Positions 1 through 13,640 of a stretch of 64,000 nt of DNA are shown here, piece by piece. The stretch's first letter is position 1; each line of letters begins with the position of its first letter. The DNA is taken from contig NC_088317.1 in the NCBI RefSeq assembly GCF_910592395.1, forward strand, positions 806,001-870,000. Reading direction: 5' to 3'. The position numbers and the translations under genes are program-made. Origin of the DNA: Lineus longissimus. Taxonomy: Eukaryota; Nemertea; Pilidiophora; Heteronemertea; Lineidae. The notes under the pieces were generated by a model. That model made no database searches, was not told the origin of the DNA, and worked only from the letters and a program-made list of their open reading frames with translations.

Positions 1-303
1 CCAATACTGTTCATGAGATAAGCAGCAACACATTCCAGTCAAGGCCATTGCATGTCCAATCTTGAGGAAATTAGTGGGTGACATTGCTTCTCGAGCATTG
101 TACACAAACAGGGTGCAGGCATGACCAAAGAGGCAAACATAGCCCATAATTTCATTAGGATGAAATAACCCATGTTGGGCGAGTGCTATTCGACGAAAGG
201 TCTGCAGAAACGACCTGGCATAGGTTTAATTAGAGATAGGACATACATCTCAAATTAGTGATAGAGGAGGTCCACGATCCAGTTGTTCCAAATAGCACAT
301 TCT

Positions 304-567
304 AGTAGTAGATAACGCGAGTCAAGTATTTCGCAATTTGTGACCAAATTGAACAGCCTGACCCATAAGAATGATTGAATTCCCTGCAAAAAAATGTCTT
401 GAGATACACAGAAGATAGATTTCAGAATAAATTGCAGTAGTAGATAACGCGAGTCAAGTATTTCGCAATTTGTGACCAAATTGAACAGCCTGACCCATAA
501 GAATGATTGAATTCCCTGCAAAAAAATGTCTTGAGATACACAGAAGATAGATTTCAGAATAAATTGC
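304..567. repeat. Two-copy tandem duplication, 132-bp unit
   Basis: The sequence at 304-435 is repeated almost exactly at 436-567; both copies begin AGTAGTAGATAACGCGAG and end AGAATAAATTGCA. The near identity points to a recent duplication. The unit length is a multiple of three, so a minus-strand frame runs through both copies with a repeated peptide, but nothing else suggests coding. Confidence 0.95.
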
Positions 568-2873
568 ACTGCACCATGTCCAACTTATAGTCATTAAAAA
601 GTCTTTCCCAGATAGCCCGTTCAATTTCCGGTCAATCTGGCAGTAATGCAGTCCATAATTGAAGCAACATCGACACCGGGGACACTTCCACGTCGAAACT
701 GGTGAAAAAAACACCAAAGAATCTAACAAAAGTGCCACAGGGTCATCAATCTACTAAACTTCAAATTCATGTTCCTTAACATCAACCTGAAAGCGACATT
801 TTTAGAGCAGCTGCAGCAGTTGGGAAAACAACGCCAAGGCCACCCTCCTCCTATAAAGCATTCCTACAAGCGTGGCGTGCCACATTAGTCAACTTGGGAT
901 GTAAGAAAGCTGTCCGTTCCCCCGACAATCCTTTGGAATACTCACAAGATCACGGACAGCACGGCGCTGATGCTTGCGGTAATTGATGCCGATCGTGACA
1001 CGGTTAACCGCTCTCTCGTGATATGTGGCCATTTGATGGCCCCGGCGAGCCATAACGAGAGGATTCAGTGGTCTCGGTGTGAGCAACTCAAACTCATAGT
1101 TCATGTGGGTTTTTGTATCTTTTCTGTTCAATCCTGGTCGTGCGATACCGTGTTATTCTTTAGCACCTCACATCGGTCGCGTTGATGGCTTAATGATGTA
1201 CAGGAAGAGTGTGCGTTTACCGAGTGGCAGTAATGTCTCTCAGCAAAAGGTAATTTCCTCAGTTGGTCAATTTACGAGACAGCTGCCGTCTTGAGGTGCT
1301 ATCTAAGTGATTGGGTCAAGAAGGCGTGCATGAAAGAAATAACCGCTGAAGTTTTATGTGTTTCTGTACATCGAAGTAATGCATTTGTCACTGTGTTCGG
1401 AATCTTCGTTTAGACAAGATACACCGTTGTGTAGCGAGTTCCCGTACCCAATAATACAATTGAAAAATAAGCACCATGGATAGAAAAATCCAAAGCACAT
1501 ATCCATTCTAACCTACTCTTTGGAGACCTTCTCAGAATTAGCAATCTCTGGAAGAAGAGTTTATATGTGTACTTTCTAGACTCTAACCTGTACATAAAGA
1601 TGAGGCGTACTGTTAAAGAATGAGCGAGAAACCACACTCTCCATCGCCAGATTCCCCTGTGCCGGCTCGTCAATAAAGAACTAAGCTATTCATGCTTGGA
1701 GATTTCTCAACGAGCTAATTATTCTCATCTCTGGTTTCTATGCCATAAATGCAATTTAGAGCAGAAAAATTGAGATGTTTTATGAGCGGATAGGGAGTAC
1801 ACTCGCTGCCAAAGGACCGATCGAATTCCATTTCTTGCTATTCCAGCGGAATGGGGGAACAAAGATTCCCAAATAGCAATGACCATGCCAGAAGCTGGCT
1901 ATATGTAAGAGAATACATATAAAGTGCATTGTCAGTTTTATAAATAGCTGGAGAATCTTACCACTTGATATCAGGCTTATTGGTACATGCCCAGACGCAA
2001 GAGAAATCTCGGTATGCATTTAAGTGTTTGTAAATTTGAAGCATGATATATCAGCAAAACAGCCGAGTTCAACTGGCTAAAACGTTTTAGTCGTCAAGAT
2101 TATTTTCATTCTGGTAGTGCATTCATATTGGTGCAGTATTTAAGTCCAATGAGATCGACTTGTGGCGTAATTACGTCGACCAATAGCTTCCTCTTGTTGG
2201 CAGAAGTGAGAGTTATCGAGAGGAAATGACGTCACGTTTTGTAATTCGCTTCTGAAGGAAGCAAATGCTTTACAAGCGTTGTTTTGACAATGTTACACAG
2301 CCTCCACTAAAAAACAAAAGAGAGGAAATTAATTGCCACACGATCGAAGTCCGGGCGGAAATAAAACGAATTTTACGAAGTTTCCATCCAAAGCGGCAAA
2401 TACCTACCAGCGTTACGCCATGACCAATATCCTTCGACTTCGGCAAAGGAAATGTTGCGTCAAAGTCGATGCTCGTCAAATCAAACGGAACATGCGCACG
2501 CCGCTTAACGGCCATCAATCACAAGCTGTCAATGTTTATGTCTCTTTCAATCAAGCGGGCCATGCCTCAGCATACCGTGGTGCATCTTCCTCAGGTCTCC
2601 TGGGCACAACTCAACAGTCGGGGTAGATTTTGTCTTAACGATGTCCCCAGGGAAAGGGCTGTTCGCATTTTGGGCATCACCGACTTAGGCACACCAAAGA
2701 CATTGGACTGTCAGCGGGTCACTTTCGTCAAGTGTTGTTCCTTGTCTCGACTAGATGTGACATGATCCGGGTTGTCTTTTCTCCAGGATTCTAATCATGT
2801 GTAGCTGTCCATCTGAATGAGGAGAGCACGAGGTCAAAGTCACCCTTAATTACATAAAGAGACTACTCCGGAC

Positions 2874-2999
2874 CAGTCTTTAAGGACAGTTATACCAGGT
2901 TCTGGTCAATTTAAACGAAAGTATTTCCTCCCTAACGCCCCTGCCGTGTTTCAGTCTTTAAGGACAGTTATACCAAGTTCTGGTCAATTCAAACGAAAG
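2874..2999. repeat. Two-copy direct repeat, 78-bp spacing
   Basis: A block of about 48 bp beginning CAGTCTTTAAGGACAGTTAT at 2874 recurs at 2952 with only a few differences. Between the copies is about 30 bp of unrelated sequence. Confidence 0.9.
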
Positions 3000-4030
3000 A
3001 GCTCCCCTACCGTGGACCATTAATACTACATGATACGAATAGACGACGTACCCGTGGGAGTAATGCTGGGAGAAACGGATGTAAATCGTCCCCGCCTTAA
3101 AGACGGGCGTGAACTTTTTATGTTATTCCAAGTCTGGTTCGATTTTCTTAACATGACAGTGACAGGGTCTTCTCTCCAGGGTACATAATTCTGTCGTCAG
3201 GGTCTGACAGGTCTTCCTTGGATGTGCTATCCAACGGTGGAATCTGTCGTGTTCCCTTACGTGGTGTAACATGTCTCTACAAGGTATGTGTCGTGTCAGT
3301 TGGAAGTACCAAGACAACAATCATGACAAGAGAAGTCTTCTTCAGATATCTTATCTCCTAACACATGAGTGGACGCAATACTGATACAAACGTCTCTCTT
3401 TCATGGTTTTACTTTAATTAGAGACGCCAGCAACTTTTCAGTAGTTATCTGCATCTGACGCTCGGGTATCTAAAACCAACACGGTGGCACTTAGCCCTCC
3501 CTTCTTTCTCTAACGGCAAGCTAGTAAGATAATGATTTCCAACGCCCACAATACACACCTTACCTGGTTCTGAATAAAACTTGGATTACCCATCCTTTGG
3601 TTCTATGATGAAAATATCACATCCTCTCTATTCATAGCATCTGCAAAGGAAGCCTATTCGGGCAATTGTAAAAACGTATGAACTATCACTCAACGGTCAA
3701 CCATACCGCTGAAGGAAATCGCTGTCAACCGTGTTCCGTATGCTATCACTCTTTTTTCCGTCAGTGTGAAGGAACGAAGCCTGTCATGCATTTTGCGGCT
3801 GTTGATGATTGTGATCAACTTTCCCACGTAAAGATTGATGAACACTAATGTTGGCCAAGCCACTTTACAAACTATTGGGGAAATCGCGAGGGTACAAGAT
3901 ATTGGCACCTGAAGGTCTTCGACGGAGTGTGAAGAACGAAAACGATGATGGGGTGACCAAAGAACAACATATGTTCAGCCTCGTCTAATTCGTTCATACA
4001 GTATTTGTGATATGGCACTGTTCAAGACTT

Positions 4031-4411
4031 TACCCCAGCACGCCTCACATATTGGACCCACCTTATACTCCAGCACGCCTGACTTATAGGACCCACCTTA
4101 TACTCCAGCACGCCTGGCTTATAGGACCCACCTTATACTCCAGCACGCCTGACTTATAGGACCCACCTTATACTCCAGCACGCCTGGTTTATAGGACCCA
4201 CCTTATACTCCAGCACGCCTGGCTTATAGGACCCACCTTATACTCCAGCACGCCTGGCTTATAGGACCCACCTTATACTCCAGCACGCCTGACTTATAGG
4301 ACCCACCTTATACTCCAGCACGCCTGGCTTATAGGACCCACCTTATACTCCAGCACGCCTGACTTATAGGACCCACCTTATTCTCCAGCACGCCTGACTT
4401 GCAGGACCCAC
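4031..4411. repeat. Minisatellite, 35-bp unit, about 11 copies
   Basis: Head-to-tail copies of a 35-bp unit of the form CTCCAGCACGCCTGGCTTAT + AGGACCCACCTTATA. The inner copies differ mainly at one position (CCTGACTT versus CCTGGCTT versus CCTGGTTT), while the first and last copies are more diverged, the usual pattern of an array homogenised from its centre. The unit is not a multiple of three, so it is not a coding repeat, and there are no unique spacers, so it is not a CRISPR array. Confidence 0.97.
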
Positions 4412-5191
4412 TAAGCTCGGAAAATTTCAAACCAGATGTGTATGTTCGCCCACCTCGAGTGTGCGCTTTTCCGACATCAAGTTACAATTTCCTCAGGATG
4501 CTGTTTGTTATAATGAGTTGGTACCTTTCATACTATATATTTACTACTTATATTGCATTTACAGCAAGTCAATAACACTCTTTTGTGTTGCCCTGTGGTC
4601 TAAATATCTTATAACCATATTTTAACCCGAGGCACGTTCCATTGATATGCTGACATTTAAAATTTCCCAATTTATATGGAGTGAAGTATGATTGCTTACT
4701 TTTATCAATTCAGCAATGGAGACTACACTCAGCATGAGGTCATATATATACGTGTTGTAAATTTATTCGTCGATTTCCAATAAACTACGACTGGCGTTAA
4801 ATGGAGGCTGTAGGCAGGAATCAGTTTGGCTAGACTATGCTGCAATGTACTGCGGCAGTTATGCAGATGACACTGAATGAAGTACGAGTACATTCCCATG
4901 TACATTAGAAAACGCAAAAAACTCTGCTCCGATTCTAGCCTCACCACCAACACTTTTTCTGCCTAAAGACAAAATCTGCTTGCTGGCGCAGCCCCCGGGG
5001 AACCGCCTCAAGTAATGACAGCCTAATCTACTTTCGATGCAGTTCTAATTGAATTATATAATTACGTCTTCCAATTTGGGAGATGACAGCGTCATTTCAG
5101 CATTAAATAGTCCCTCACTTGACATTAGAGATGAAGCAAAACCGAAGCTGTCTTACCACGATGTCAATACGTTTGATTCAGGGATTGAAAG

Positions 5192-5901
5192 ACTAGTGCC
5201 GTGGTCACACTGGGGTTTTAACACGAATTGAATTCGAATTAAAACGTTGATACGTATTGGGGCGTCACACTCAATTCGGTTCATACCGATCTCAATCCGC
5301 TTTAACCAACACGGTTCTTAAACCGAATTGAATGCGAATCAGCTAATCCGAATCAACGAAACCGTATTGAGATTTCAAGTGTGACGCGCTTGATACGAAT
5401 TAAGGTTTTCGATCGCACTGCGCATGCGCCCGGCGCATGGAAAGTGACCTTTGACCGCGGGAACTAGTGCTCCGAACTAGTTAACTGATGTATTTAAATG
5501 ATCTCATTAACTCAAATCGTTTTTCGTTATGCCATAGAATAGGGAAAAATCAACTCCCTTGCACGTGACTTGCATTTCCATTTCCTGGCAAGGTATGTTG
5601 CCGCCGGTTCGTTGGTCAAAGGTACACTGGTCAGCAACATCGTCGCGGCGGGGTTTTCCCCGGTTTTGGCCTCGTTTTCGAGGGCGAGGCCGGGATTCTC
5701 CGCATTTAGCGACGGTGGTGTTGACTCGCTGAGGACACTCCTCTTTGACCCGAACTTTGGCAATAGGCATGGCCGGGAGATGGAAATGGTCAAGCACCTT
5801 ACGCGATTTTAACTTGTTAATAATGACTGTGTGAAACTGTGATATTATATACTTATATGTTTTGTACTTGAAATTTTATTCCCCCATATGGGAGGTTAAT
5901 A

Positions 5902-5935
<34 letters not shown>

Positions 5936-6106
5936 GATGGCGCGTCGTTAGTATGCATTGAGTGTGGCGCGTTTTAAACCGATTTGAATGCGTATTCGGG
6001 CCAGTGTGACGCGACCGTTCTGAAACTGGATTAACCAATTCGTATTCCGGAGAGCGCTCTACGGAATTCGGTTTCAATTCGCATCCAGTGTGAACACACC
6101 ATTAGA
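5192..6106. mobile_element. Non-autonomous DNA transposon with sub-terminal repeats
   Basis: The left end (CTAGTGCCGTGGTCACACTG, from 5193) matches the reverse complement of the right end (CTAATGGTGTGTTCACACTG, ending near 6106). The match continues imperfectly inward through GAATTGAA/CGAAT-rich sequence. Several internal copies of the TCACACT-plus-CGAATTGAAT motif occur in both orientations, near 5265, 5320, 5385 and 5975-6090. The centre (about 5555-5810) is unusually GC-rich for this window and open in several frames, and an (AAT)n run follows at 5897-5935. No transposase domain was recognised. I read it as a cut-and-paste element deleted for most of its own gene. Family not assigned; no clear target-site duplication seen. 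Confidence 0.65.
5897..5935. repeat. (AAT)n microsatellite
   Basis: About twelve AAT units inside the right half of the transposon-like element at 5192-6106. Confidence 0.95.
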
Positions 6107-9100
6107 GATTCTTTTGATTTTTAAGCTGGTGCTTCAATTTACCAGCTTAGAGATTGCAAACTGCCTCATATTGGATAACAGCTATCTGGGTGACGCACAA
6201 ATTGCTGACTACCAATATTACACGTCAGTCTTTTTTCACTTTAACCTATCTCACCAAAGGGGTCCTATTTTCCAAGACTTAACTGTATTAGACCGCATAT
6301 CAAAATGTGAGGTCAGCATCCTGTATGCACTTGTTAAAGTTGGCTTAAATGATCGGTAGGAAGGATCGATATACTGTATTGGATTTTCGCCAATATCCTT
6401 TGATCCGATCGGGTATTTGTGAAACATGCAAGCCGTGCTATAAGCAGTGGGCACAAAGGCGAATCGATCACAATCAGAGTTGGCCGCAGTGTTTAGGAAA
6501 TAAGATTTTTTGCCAAGGGCATGACGGAAAAGGTCAAAGGTAGACTGGAAAAAGTAAACGTCACTTGAGTGTTGCAGTGATACGCTGTTGTTGTTTCTCC
6601 TTCCCATTCTCAACGCCCGACCCTGTGAAATCGGCAACAACCTGTCCAAAGGTAGCCCTCCTCGCTAGTCAAGGCTACAAACTATCCTGTCACATATTGA
6701 AGTCTCTAAACTGGGTCAGTGTAACTGCCTCATTGTGGTGAGGATATTCCTGGACTCCTATGGAGCCATTTATAGGTTTTCAAACTGATCTTGTATCGAT
6801 GACAGTAATATTTGAACGGAGCAAGTTGCCCGTTGCGAGAGAAATCATAGTATACATCCCGAGGCTACCGACTGCTGGTTAGAAATGTCACACGTTATCC
6901 TCAGATCTGCCCTACAGTCGTCTTCCTAGCAGCAATGAGCTGTCCGGAATGAAGGCTGACTTTTTATGATATTTCTTATGATATCACATTCAACGAACCC
7001 ATCAGTTAGTACCATTTTCCCTACGGCTATGGGGAAACTCGTCAACTTCTCAAAATACACCGCCAGAAGTCACATTTCGTATCAAACATGTTTATGGTTT
7101 CATTAAGACGCCTTACACCGCGGGCGCGCCAGTTAGGGAGGAATAACACTTTTATTTTTAAATAAACTTGGAGGAGACACTACGAGAAGGCTGTTGTAAT
7201 GTTTTTGACTTCGTGACATTTTCGCTCCGTTCCACAGTGGGAGGGTTCCTTATTTGCAGCCAGCAAGATGCGACAAGTCATGAACTTTTTTTCACATGAG
7301 TGCGATCTAGAATAAACTCTAAGCCTTTGTAATTATTCTTAGTACAATATAGCAGAAACCTTGAAAGAGAGGTTACATTGGAACAGGGTATCTGCCAGAC
7401 ACAAAGTCTCACTTTCGTCTTTATTCTCGACGAAGTGGTTTCAAATCAAATGCCAAATGTCAAACAGAAAATACAAAGCCAGCACTTTGTTTTCAGCTCT
7501 CTCTCTGATGCAAAGGTACTGATGAAAACTAATTTGTCACGTTGGCAACCAGGATTAAGAACCATCCGTTTTTCTTGGCAAAAGTTATGTTTAACAATCC
7601 AAAGGCAAGGCCGTAATTGCCTTTGCATGCAAGTTTGCCACTATTGAGGAATACTGGCACATAATTAACACGACCTAACGACAGGACAAGTTCATTAGAG
7701 AATGAATTGTTATTTGTCTTGGTGGTTTAAAATTAGATAATGCGAATATTCCGATTTAAGCGTGTTTTCAGGCTCCGACGAGACAAATGTATGCGTGGTA
7801 GCCGAGGAACCGTGGCATGGTAAGGCAAGCTGAAAGATAGAAACGTGCAATAATCACACCTGATTAGCCGCAATTTTGTCAGGAGCAGGCTCGTCAGAGC
7901 ATTTGAAAACAAACGGAATGGTCGCATTCAAAAATGAAGTAAGTGATCGTGGTACCAACCAAAAAGGCAGATGCCCTCGAGGAAGATGTGCGAAACCAGG
8001 CTATGTCAGGCAAGCCATGAATCAAAACCGCGCGATGATGACACCTTATCAGCAACAACTTACGACAGGAACAAACTCTTTTGCGAGAATTCGGTTGCAT
8101 CTTCCATTGATCATGATGGCATTCAGAAATGAAAGTGATGTTCTTTCAAACACCCGGAAGGACAACTGTCTTAAGACACCCACGAAGTCGTTGCTTCGTT
8201 AGGAAAACCTTTCATGGTGAGGAGGCATATTTCCATAATTGACGGATGAGACATCTAAATGCCTCTCCAGGGACGAGAACACCGTTTTGTTTCTGGTTAA
8301 CTGGTGCTGCTTGCTTTTCCTCGTGCCCTAGGGTTGGTGGCTGGTGGCGGCTTGGGTACAGACGAGTGTTACATTATTGGTGACTTGCTCTCGGATGGCG
8401 TGAACAATTCTTCGATTTGTTTTTCTAGTGTTTCAATTATTGGCTGTAAGTTTTCTAATGGTATAATCTGGTGTTACTGAAAGTTGCGCTCGCAAATTAT
8501 CTTGCCTTCTTTAGCGTTTTCCATCATGATATTTCTTCTGAGATATTTAGAAAAGTCTTAAGGTATAACACGAGGTCGTATTTAGGTCAAATTAGCTTCA
8601 GGATCACCATGCCATAATCTCGAGTATATTTTAGTGCCATACAGCTTGGAGGTACGTAAGTCTCCAGCCTATTCAATCAGCAGTGAGCCAGTAAATGTTT
8701 CCCAGCTCTTTTATATCCTTTTCAAATGTACGGCGCCAGGTCTATTTTCCCGTCAGCTACCCATTTAGTGCTTTATACTAGACCCGTGTAAAATGACCAC
8801 CAGACTTCAGTGAAATCGACATTAGCTGAGGTGCATCTCTGATCCAATTGATGCCACTTGAGACGTCCCTTCAACCATTATTCTCCCTTCAATCTCCCCT
8901 GGCCAATTAGTCCTTCAGAGGATGCTCGCTGTTATGAATAGAAACTGGTAGAGATGCTCTCCTTTGTAGTGTTAAGATATTTTGTATACCAGATCCTCAC
9001 AATAGAGTCTACTTTCTTCCCAGATCAACTCATGTTTCCGCCTGTCTTTGTTTGTGTGATGGGTGTTTATTCTTGTTTGACATTTAGCCCATGTGTGTCT

Positions 9101-10374
9101 CCTATAACACTACAGTAACATGTGTAAATAAAACCAAAGAAAGGGTACAAAATGTAGTAGCTGGTGTATTCTTTGTAAGCTTTTTCTGGCCAATCGTCCC
9201 GATCGACGTACATGAAACCAGTCTCTCGATTCTGGTATTGAAAAAATGAACAATTGATTTCATCAACTTTGAGGGCACTTCAATTAGATGGGTACATCTC
9301 TCTTCATGTATCAGCTAAATTGACAATATTTCAAAAACCAATCCCATCCCCTTTTCGGAAATATCAGCTGTTCAGATCCGCAATCTGCACCCCCGTGCAT
9401 TTCACTTGAAATGCACATCATCACATGAATGCAGCGTCGCCACACCTGACGTGTATGGCGAACGCCGGCATAGCCCAGCCTAATTTAGCTAGCTAGTAAA
9501 GCAATTTTCAAATTGACTATTTGCTAAGGTCAATTTAGCAACATGAAAGGCACGGCAAAGTCATGGAGATTTCTTATTTTCAGAGTCGGTCGGTTCCCTA
9601 ATCGAATTGTGTCGATGGTTTGGTTCTGATGGAATAGCAGCGGAATGGCCAATTTAATGGCCGACTCGTTATGTGTCGATAGAAGTGAAGAGAGGTTTAA
9701 AGGATCAAGAGAAGATTGAGAAGGATTTGATGATTAGCCTCCGTTTGCCTTTCCCATTTGGAAATAGATCGGCGGGTGGTTTTGTTTAATCGTTAGATTT
9801 AGCTAACCGACTCACATGTTGTTCGAGTGATTAGAGTACTTTCCTGAAAGGACATGGTGGTATTCATTGAGACTGCCAGAATGTGGTAACGTTAACCCAG
9901 AGGCAGTACGTTTATCAAATCATCTGGTTTGCGTCAACATCCTTCATCTTAAAAACGTTAAATGAGCTCAAATTGGTTGAAAGAGCTGTTACACTAACGA
10001 AGACCTGGAATGAATATAGTCCTCACAGTCAAGTAAACGAAATACATGTTAATTTATTGCTTGCCTTCACGTACTTAGATAATGGCGTCATTTCTGTTTT
10101 TCATGGGAGGCGAATCCTGATCTCCGTTCCCTTGAGCACATGGTTACTTTTTCTCCCGATCATCCCTGGACCCACCTTTGAACAACCAGACCCTGCACTT
10201 AGCACAAGCTCTGCCCGAACAACTTTTTACGATGTCTATAGTCATTGTCATTCCTTAGGTTAGCTTTGGATAGAATGATAGTATAGACTTCCGATGTTGG
10301 ATTCGTTTTTCCTCGTGCATTTTCAAACACCATCGCAATAACTGATCAGACCTAAACTGACACTAGCTTTCATT

Positions 10375-10433
10375 GTTGCCAGTTTCTTGCGTGTTGTCTC
10401 GGTTGCCAGTTTCTTGCGTGTTGTCTCGGTTGC
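10375..10433. repeat. Two-copy 30-bp tandem duplication
   Basis: The block TTGCCAGTTTCTTGCGTGTT followed by GTCTCGG is present twice in a row, 30 bp apart. Confidence 0.9.
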
Positions 10434-12849
10434 GTCGTCTCCCGCCCTCGATGCTATAGTACTAGTTTTAGTAGATGAAGTGTGTTTGAGAGTCATGGGA
10501 AATGAGGCTATCTACACCCTGGCAGTTATTGACATCTCAACATGTTGTCTGGCAGACACTTTTCGCTACAAATGGCGTCCAAGCAGATGACTTGTAAGCG
10601 GTAAATGATGCTATCAGGGCCCTGTAAAGAGGGCGACACCTGCTTTTAACGTACTTTGTCATTTAGAGAAGATGACACCAGCCTACTTTTAAGTTAATTG
10701 GGCACAATTAGCCACAATGAAAGAAGGAATGGGCGTTACCTGACAGATCAAACATTGTACAGTATATTGCAGTATGATGCCTCCGACGCTCTGCTCTGCA
10801 TGATGTTACGTAGGCGGATCATTAAGCAAAATGTCACTCAGCTGTGGTGATTTCCCGGCCAAAAACCTCATCAGCCCGTGATCAAAACGCCTTCTCGGAA
10901 TGTATCGGCTGTTTTTTTACATTAATCCTGAAGGTGTCTTAGCCTTTTAGAAAAAATAACTGAACTGACTGTAAGGTTATGTCACCTTAATTAAGCAGGG
11001 CACACACGCCTTCAGCCTCGTCTGATTTAAGATGAGGCGTTGGGCTTGTTATATGACAAGGTAGATTGGTTGGGCATTGGCGTCAATCTTCATGAAGATT
11101 TAACCTTGCCTATGGCTTGGCTGACGTTTGTGAGGTAAATGTATTAAAGTGCGTTAACAAGTTATCAATATCTAGTTAGCATACGACATTTCCGATAAGT
11201 CCTAATCAGAATCCAATTTGTGTTGACTTGAGCCTATTCAAGGTTGATGACATTCGGGAACATTTTCTGACAGGATATCCGAATTTCACCTCTGCATGAA
11301 GCTCCATAGTTGCTGCGATTGCTCCAATTATTGTCAACTTTAGTTTGCTGCAGTTAGCTGTTGATCATCTGACCTATAGCTTGTCCAAACCAATATGCGA
11401 CCATGAACGTATGATTCTTGCCAAATGAACATCTACTGGAAAACCACTGTCTCCAATACCATTGCTCTCCACGCTTGCCATATACCAGACTTTGCTTTTC
11501 TTAATACTGGGGCTGCAATTCAGGGGCGGTGCCGTCTCTGGCTACCCGCTATCGCGTAGAGCTTACCGTACCTTATCCTACCCATGTATGACCCTGCACC
11601 AAATAGGCGACAACTGAACATCCGGGGTGTCCAATACATCAGATCTACATCCTCCATACCGGCTGTTCGACTACGCTTCCCTTGCTACCGTGTAATCTAT
11701 AATCTCGACACTGTCAATAGGACTGTGGTCCCTTGCTGATTGATCTCCGCCGATCGATTCTGAAGTATTTGATCAGCTTCGGTGATAGTAGCCAGCATCT
11801 CCGATATCTGACCGTACGTTACCGAGGACAATGCTAGGAAAACAATGCGAAGAGGATTAGGTTTGTTACTGCTGTCTCATGTGCCTTGGACTGCACTTGA
11901 GGTTTTAGGAATACCCCGGCCCATGCCACATCGACTGTCGTCGGTGAACAAGGCAGGTGAATATTCTAACCTTGCTCAGAAGGAAAACGAACTATCAAGA
12001 AATACAACAGATTTGTTACATTTCTCGAGCGTGAGTCCTTGCTTCCAGTGACCGTTATTTTAGACTGTTGACTTTGCGGTACCCGACACCCGCCAAAGTC
12101 ACATTCCTGCAATCATCACGCCCAGCTGACCAGCTCTTTCCTTCATTTAGTTTCAGAATATCCTATATCAGCCTCCAATACGCTTTGCTGAGTCTCCCTC
12201 ACGGTCAGTTGGGCACGTGACAGTCGAATGTGTAAAGGGATAAATTGTATTGTCACAACTGATCATCGGCTGCTCTCATATTGGATAAGTGTCGGCCGAG
12301 ATGGCTCGCTGTCTCCTTTATAATGTGTTTGTACCGTGTTTGTGGCTGTACTTTTAGGTTTTTGGCTGCACTCTAAAGGATATCGCTTTGCCAGACGTTT
12401 CCAGCAAACTGTAGGCTGTAGGTGAAAATCAGATCAGATGCAGCGGGCTGTTTCCCCGATATGAACTTGTTTCTCAATCAGCGATCATGGTGAGCCAAAT
12501 ATAGTCTCCAGGTCTTCTTATTGGGCTCGGTCTTCCAAGCCGGTTTCAAGTTTTCGACTTAGGTTCGTCTGTTTGAAAGGTTTTCATGTAGCTGTCGCCA
12601 ACACAGCGGACTAATCCTTTGCAACTCGCAGGTGTCTGTATCAACTGAGTAAGCTGGTACCGCTACTTGAACAGTTCCGAGCTTGTTGAACTCGGGGGCT
12701 GAATTGATTTTTTCAAGATACCTTATGACGGTTGCGCTAACTCTATAAACATAAAAAACTTTGGTAATCTGACACTGACTACATTGCCAAGCAGATAATT
12801 CCTACGGAATCTTGATTCTACCGATATCCTAGAGTGAATGGTGATGTTT

Positions 12850-13640
12850 TTCTGGCTTGAATGACAAGGTGACATTGATAGGGTTTCTTAAGGTCAATGG
12901 ATGATGACTTCGATGAAAAACAGCTGATAGCCAACTCACCGTGAAGGTTAAAGAATCTGGTTGGCGTCAGTTTACGACACTTAGGGAACTGATAGGATTT
13001 CAACCTCGTAGAGTATAAAAACAAAGATTGCCCTGAAGCCGATTAAGAAAGTGATGGGATGATGCCGTATGCCCGGGGGCTGATTGGATAACACGGCAAC
13101 AGAGACGTCATCGTGAAGTCTCAAGAAACTGGTCTGCCTAGAGTAAAAAGAACATCGTTATTGCCTGCTTAGTAAACTAGCGATCGATGCCACAACGAAA
13201 TAAGCAGAGGTTGAAAAGCTGTCTAACGTCAGTCTTAGACACAACGGTAAAACAGATACGGCTTCGAAAGCCTAATAAAAAAAGAAAGGCCAATTAGAAA
13301 GTGATCGAGTGATACTGTGTGTTAAGAGGTTGACCTAATAACCAAGGCGATTAAAAATTCGCCGCGAAGACTGAAAAACTGGCTGATATCCCCAAGATAT
13401 CCATTGGAATTGATATGATCACAGATTCTGAATGAGAAAAAGGGAGAAGAACAGACTGATGGAATCATGGTGCTTGCCAATTAGCTGTTGAGCCGATCAA
13501 TAGCAAAGTCTCCACTGGTAAGGTTGAGGATGCTCGGAATCCTAGTTTGAGAAGATGCACCGGGAACTAACACGATTTCACCAGCGTTTAGTAAAGGATT
13601 TGTCCGTTTAAGATACAGAAGCCTGTCTGAAGCTGGTAAA
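12850..13640. repeat. Degenerate satellite-like tandem repeat, roughly 250-bp unit
   Basis: Related phrases recur at roughly regular distance. One is GATTAAGAAAGTGATGGGAT near 13041 versus AATTAGAAAGTGATCGAGTG near 13292. Another is GCGTCAGTTTACGACACTTA near 12964 versus ACGTCAGTCTTAGACACAAC near 13227. A third is GTGAAG...AAGAAACTGG versus GCGAAG...AAAAACTGG. Similarity is modest, so the array is old. Unit length and limits are approximate. Confidence 0.4.

Noticed and set aside
4031-4411. Regular array that might be a CRISPR
   Set aside because: Units are contiguous with no unique spacers, and the host is a eukaryote; it is a minisatellite.
6251-6649. 132-codon open frame (-)
   Set aside because: No recognisable family and no supporting start or splice context; likely chance.
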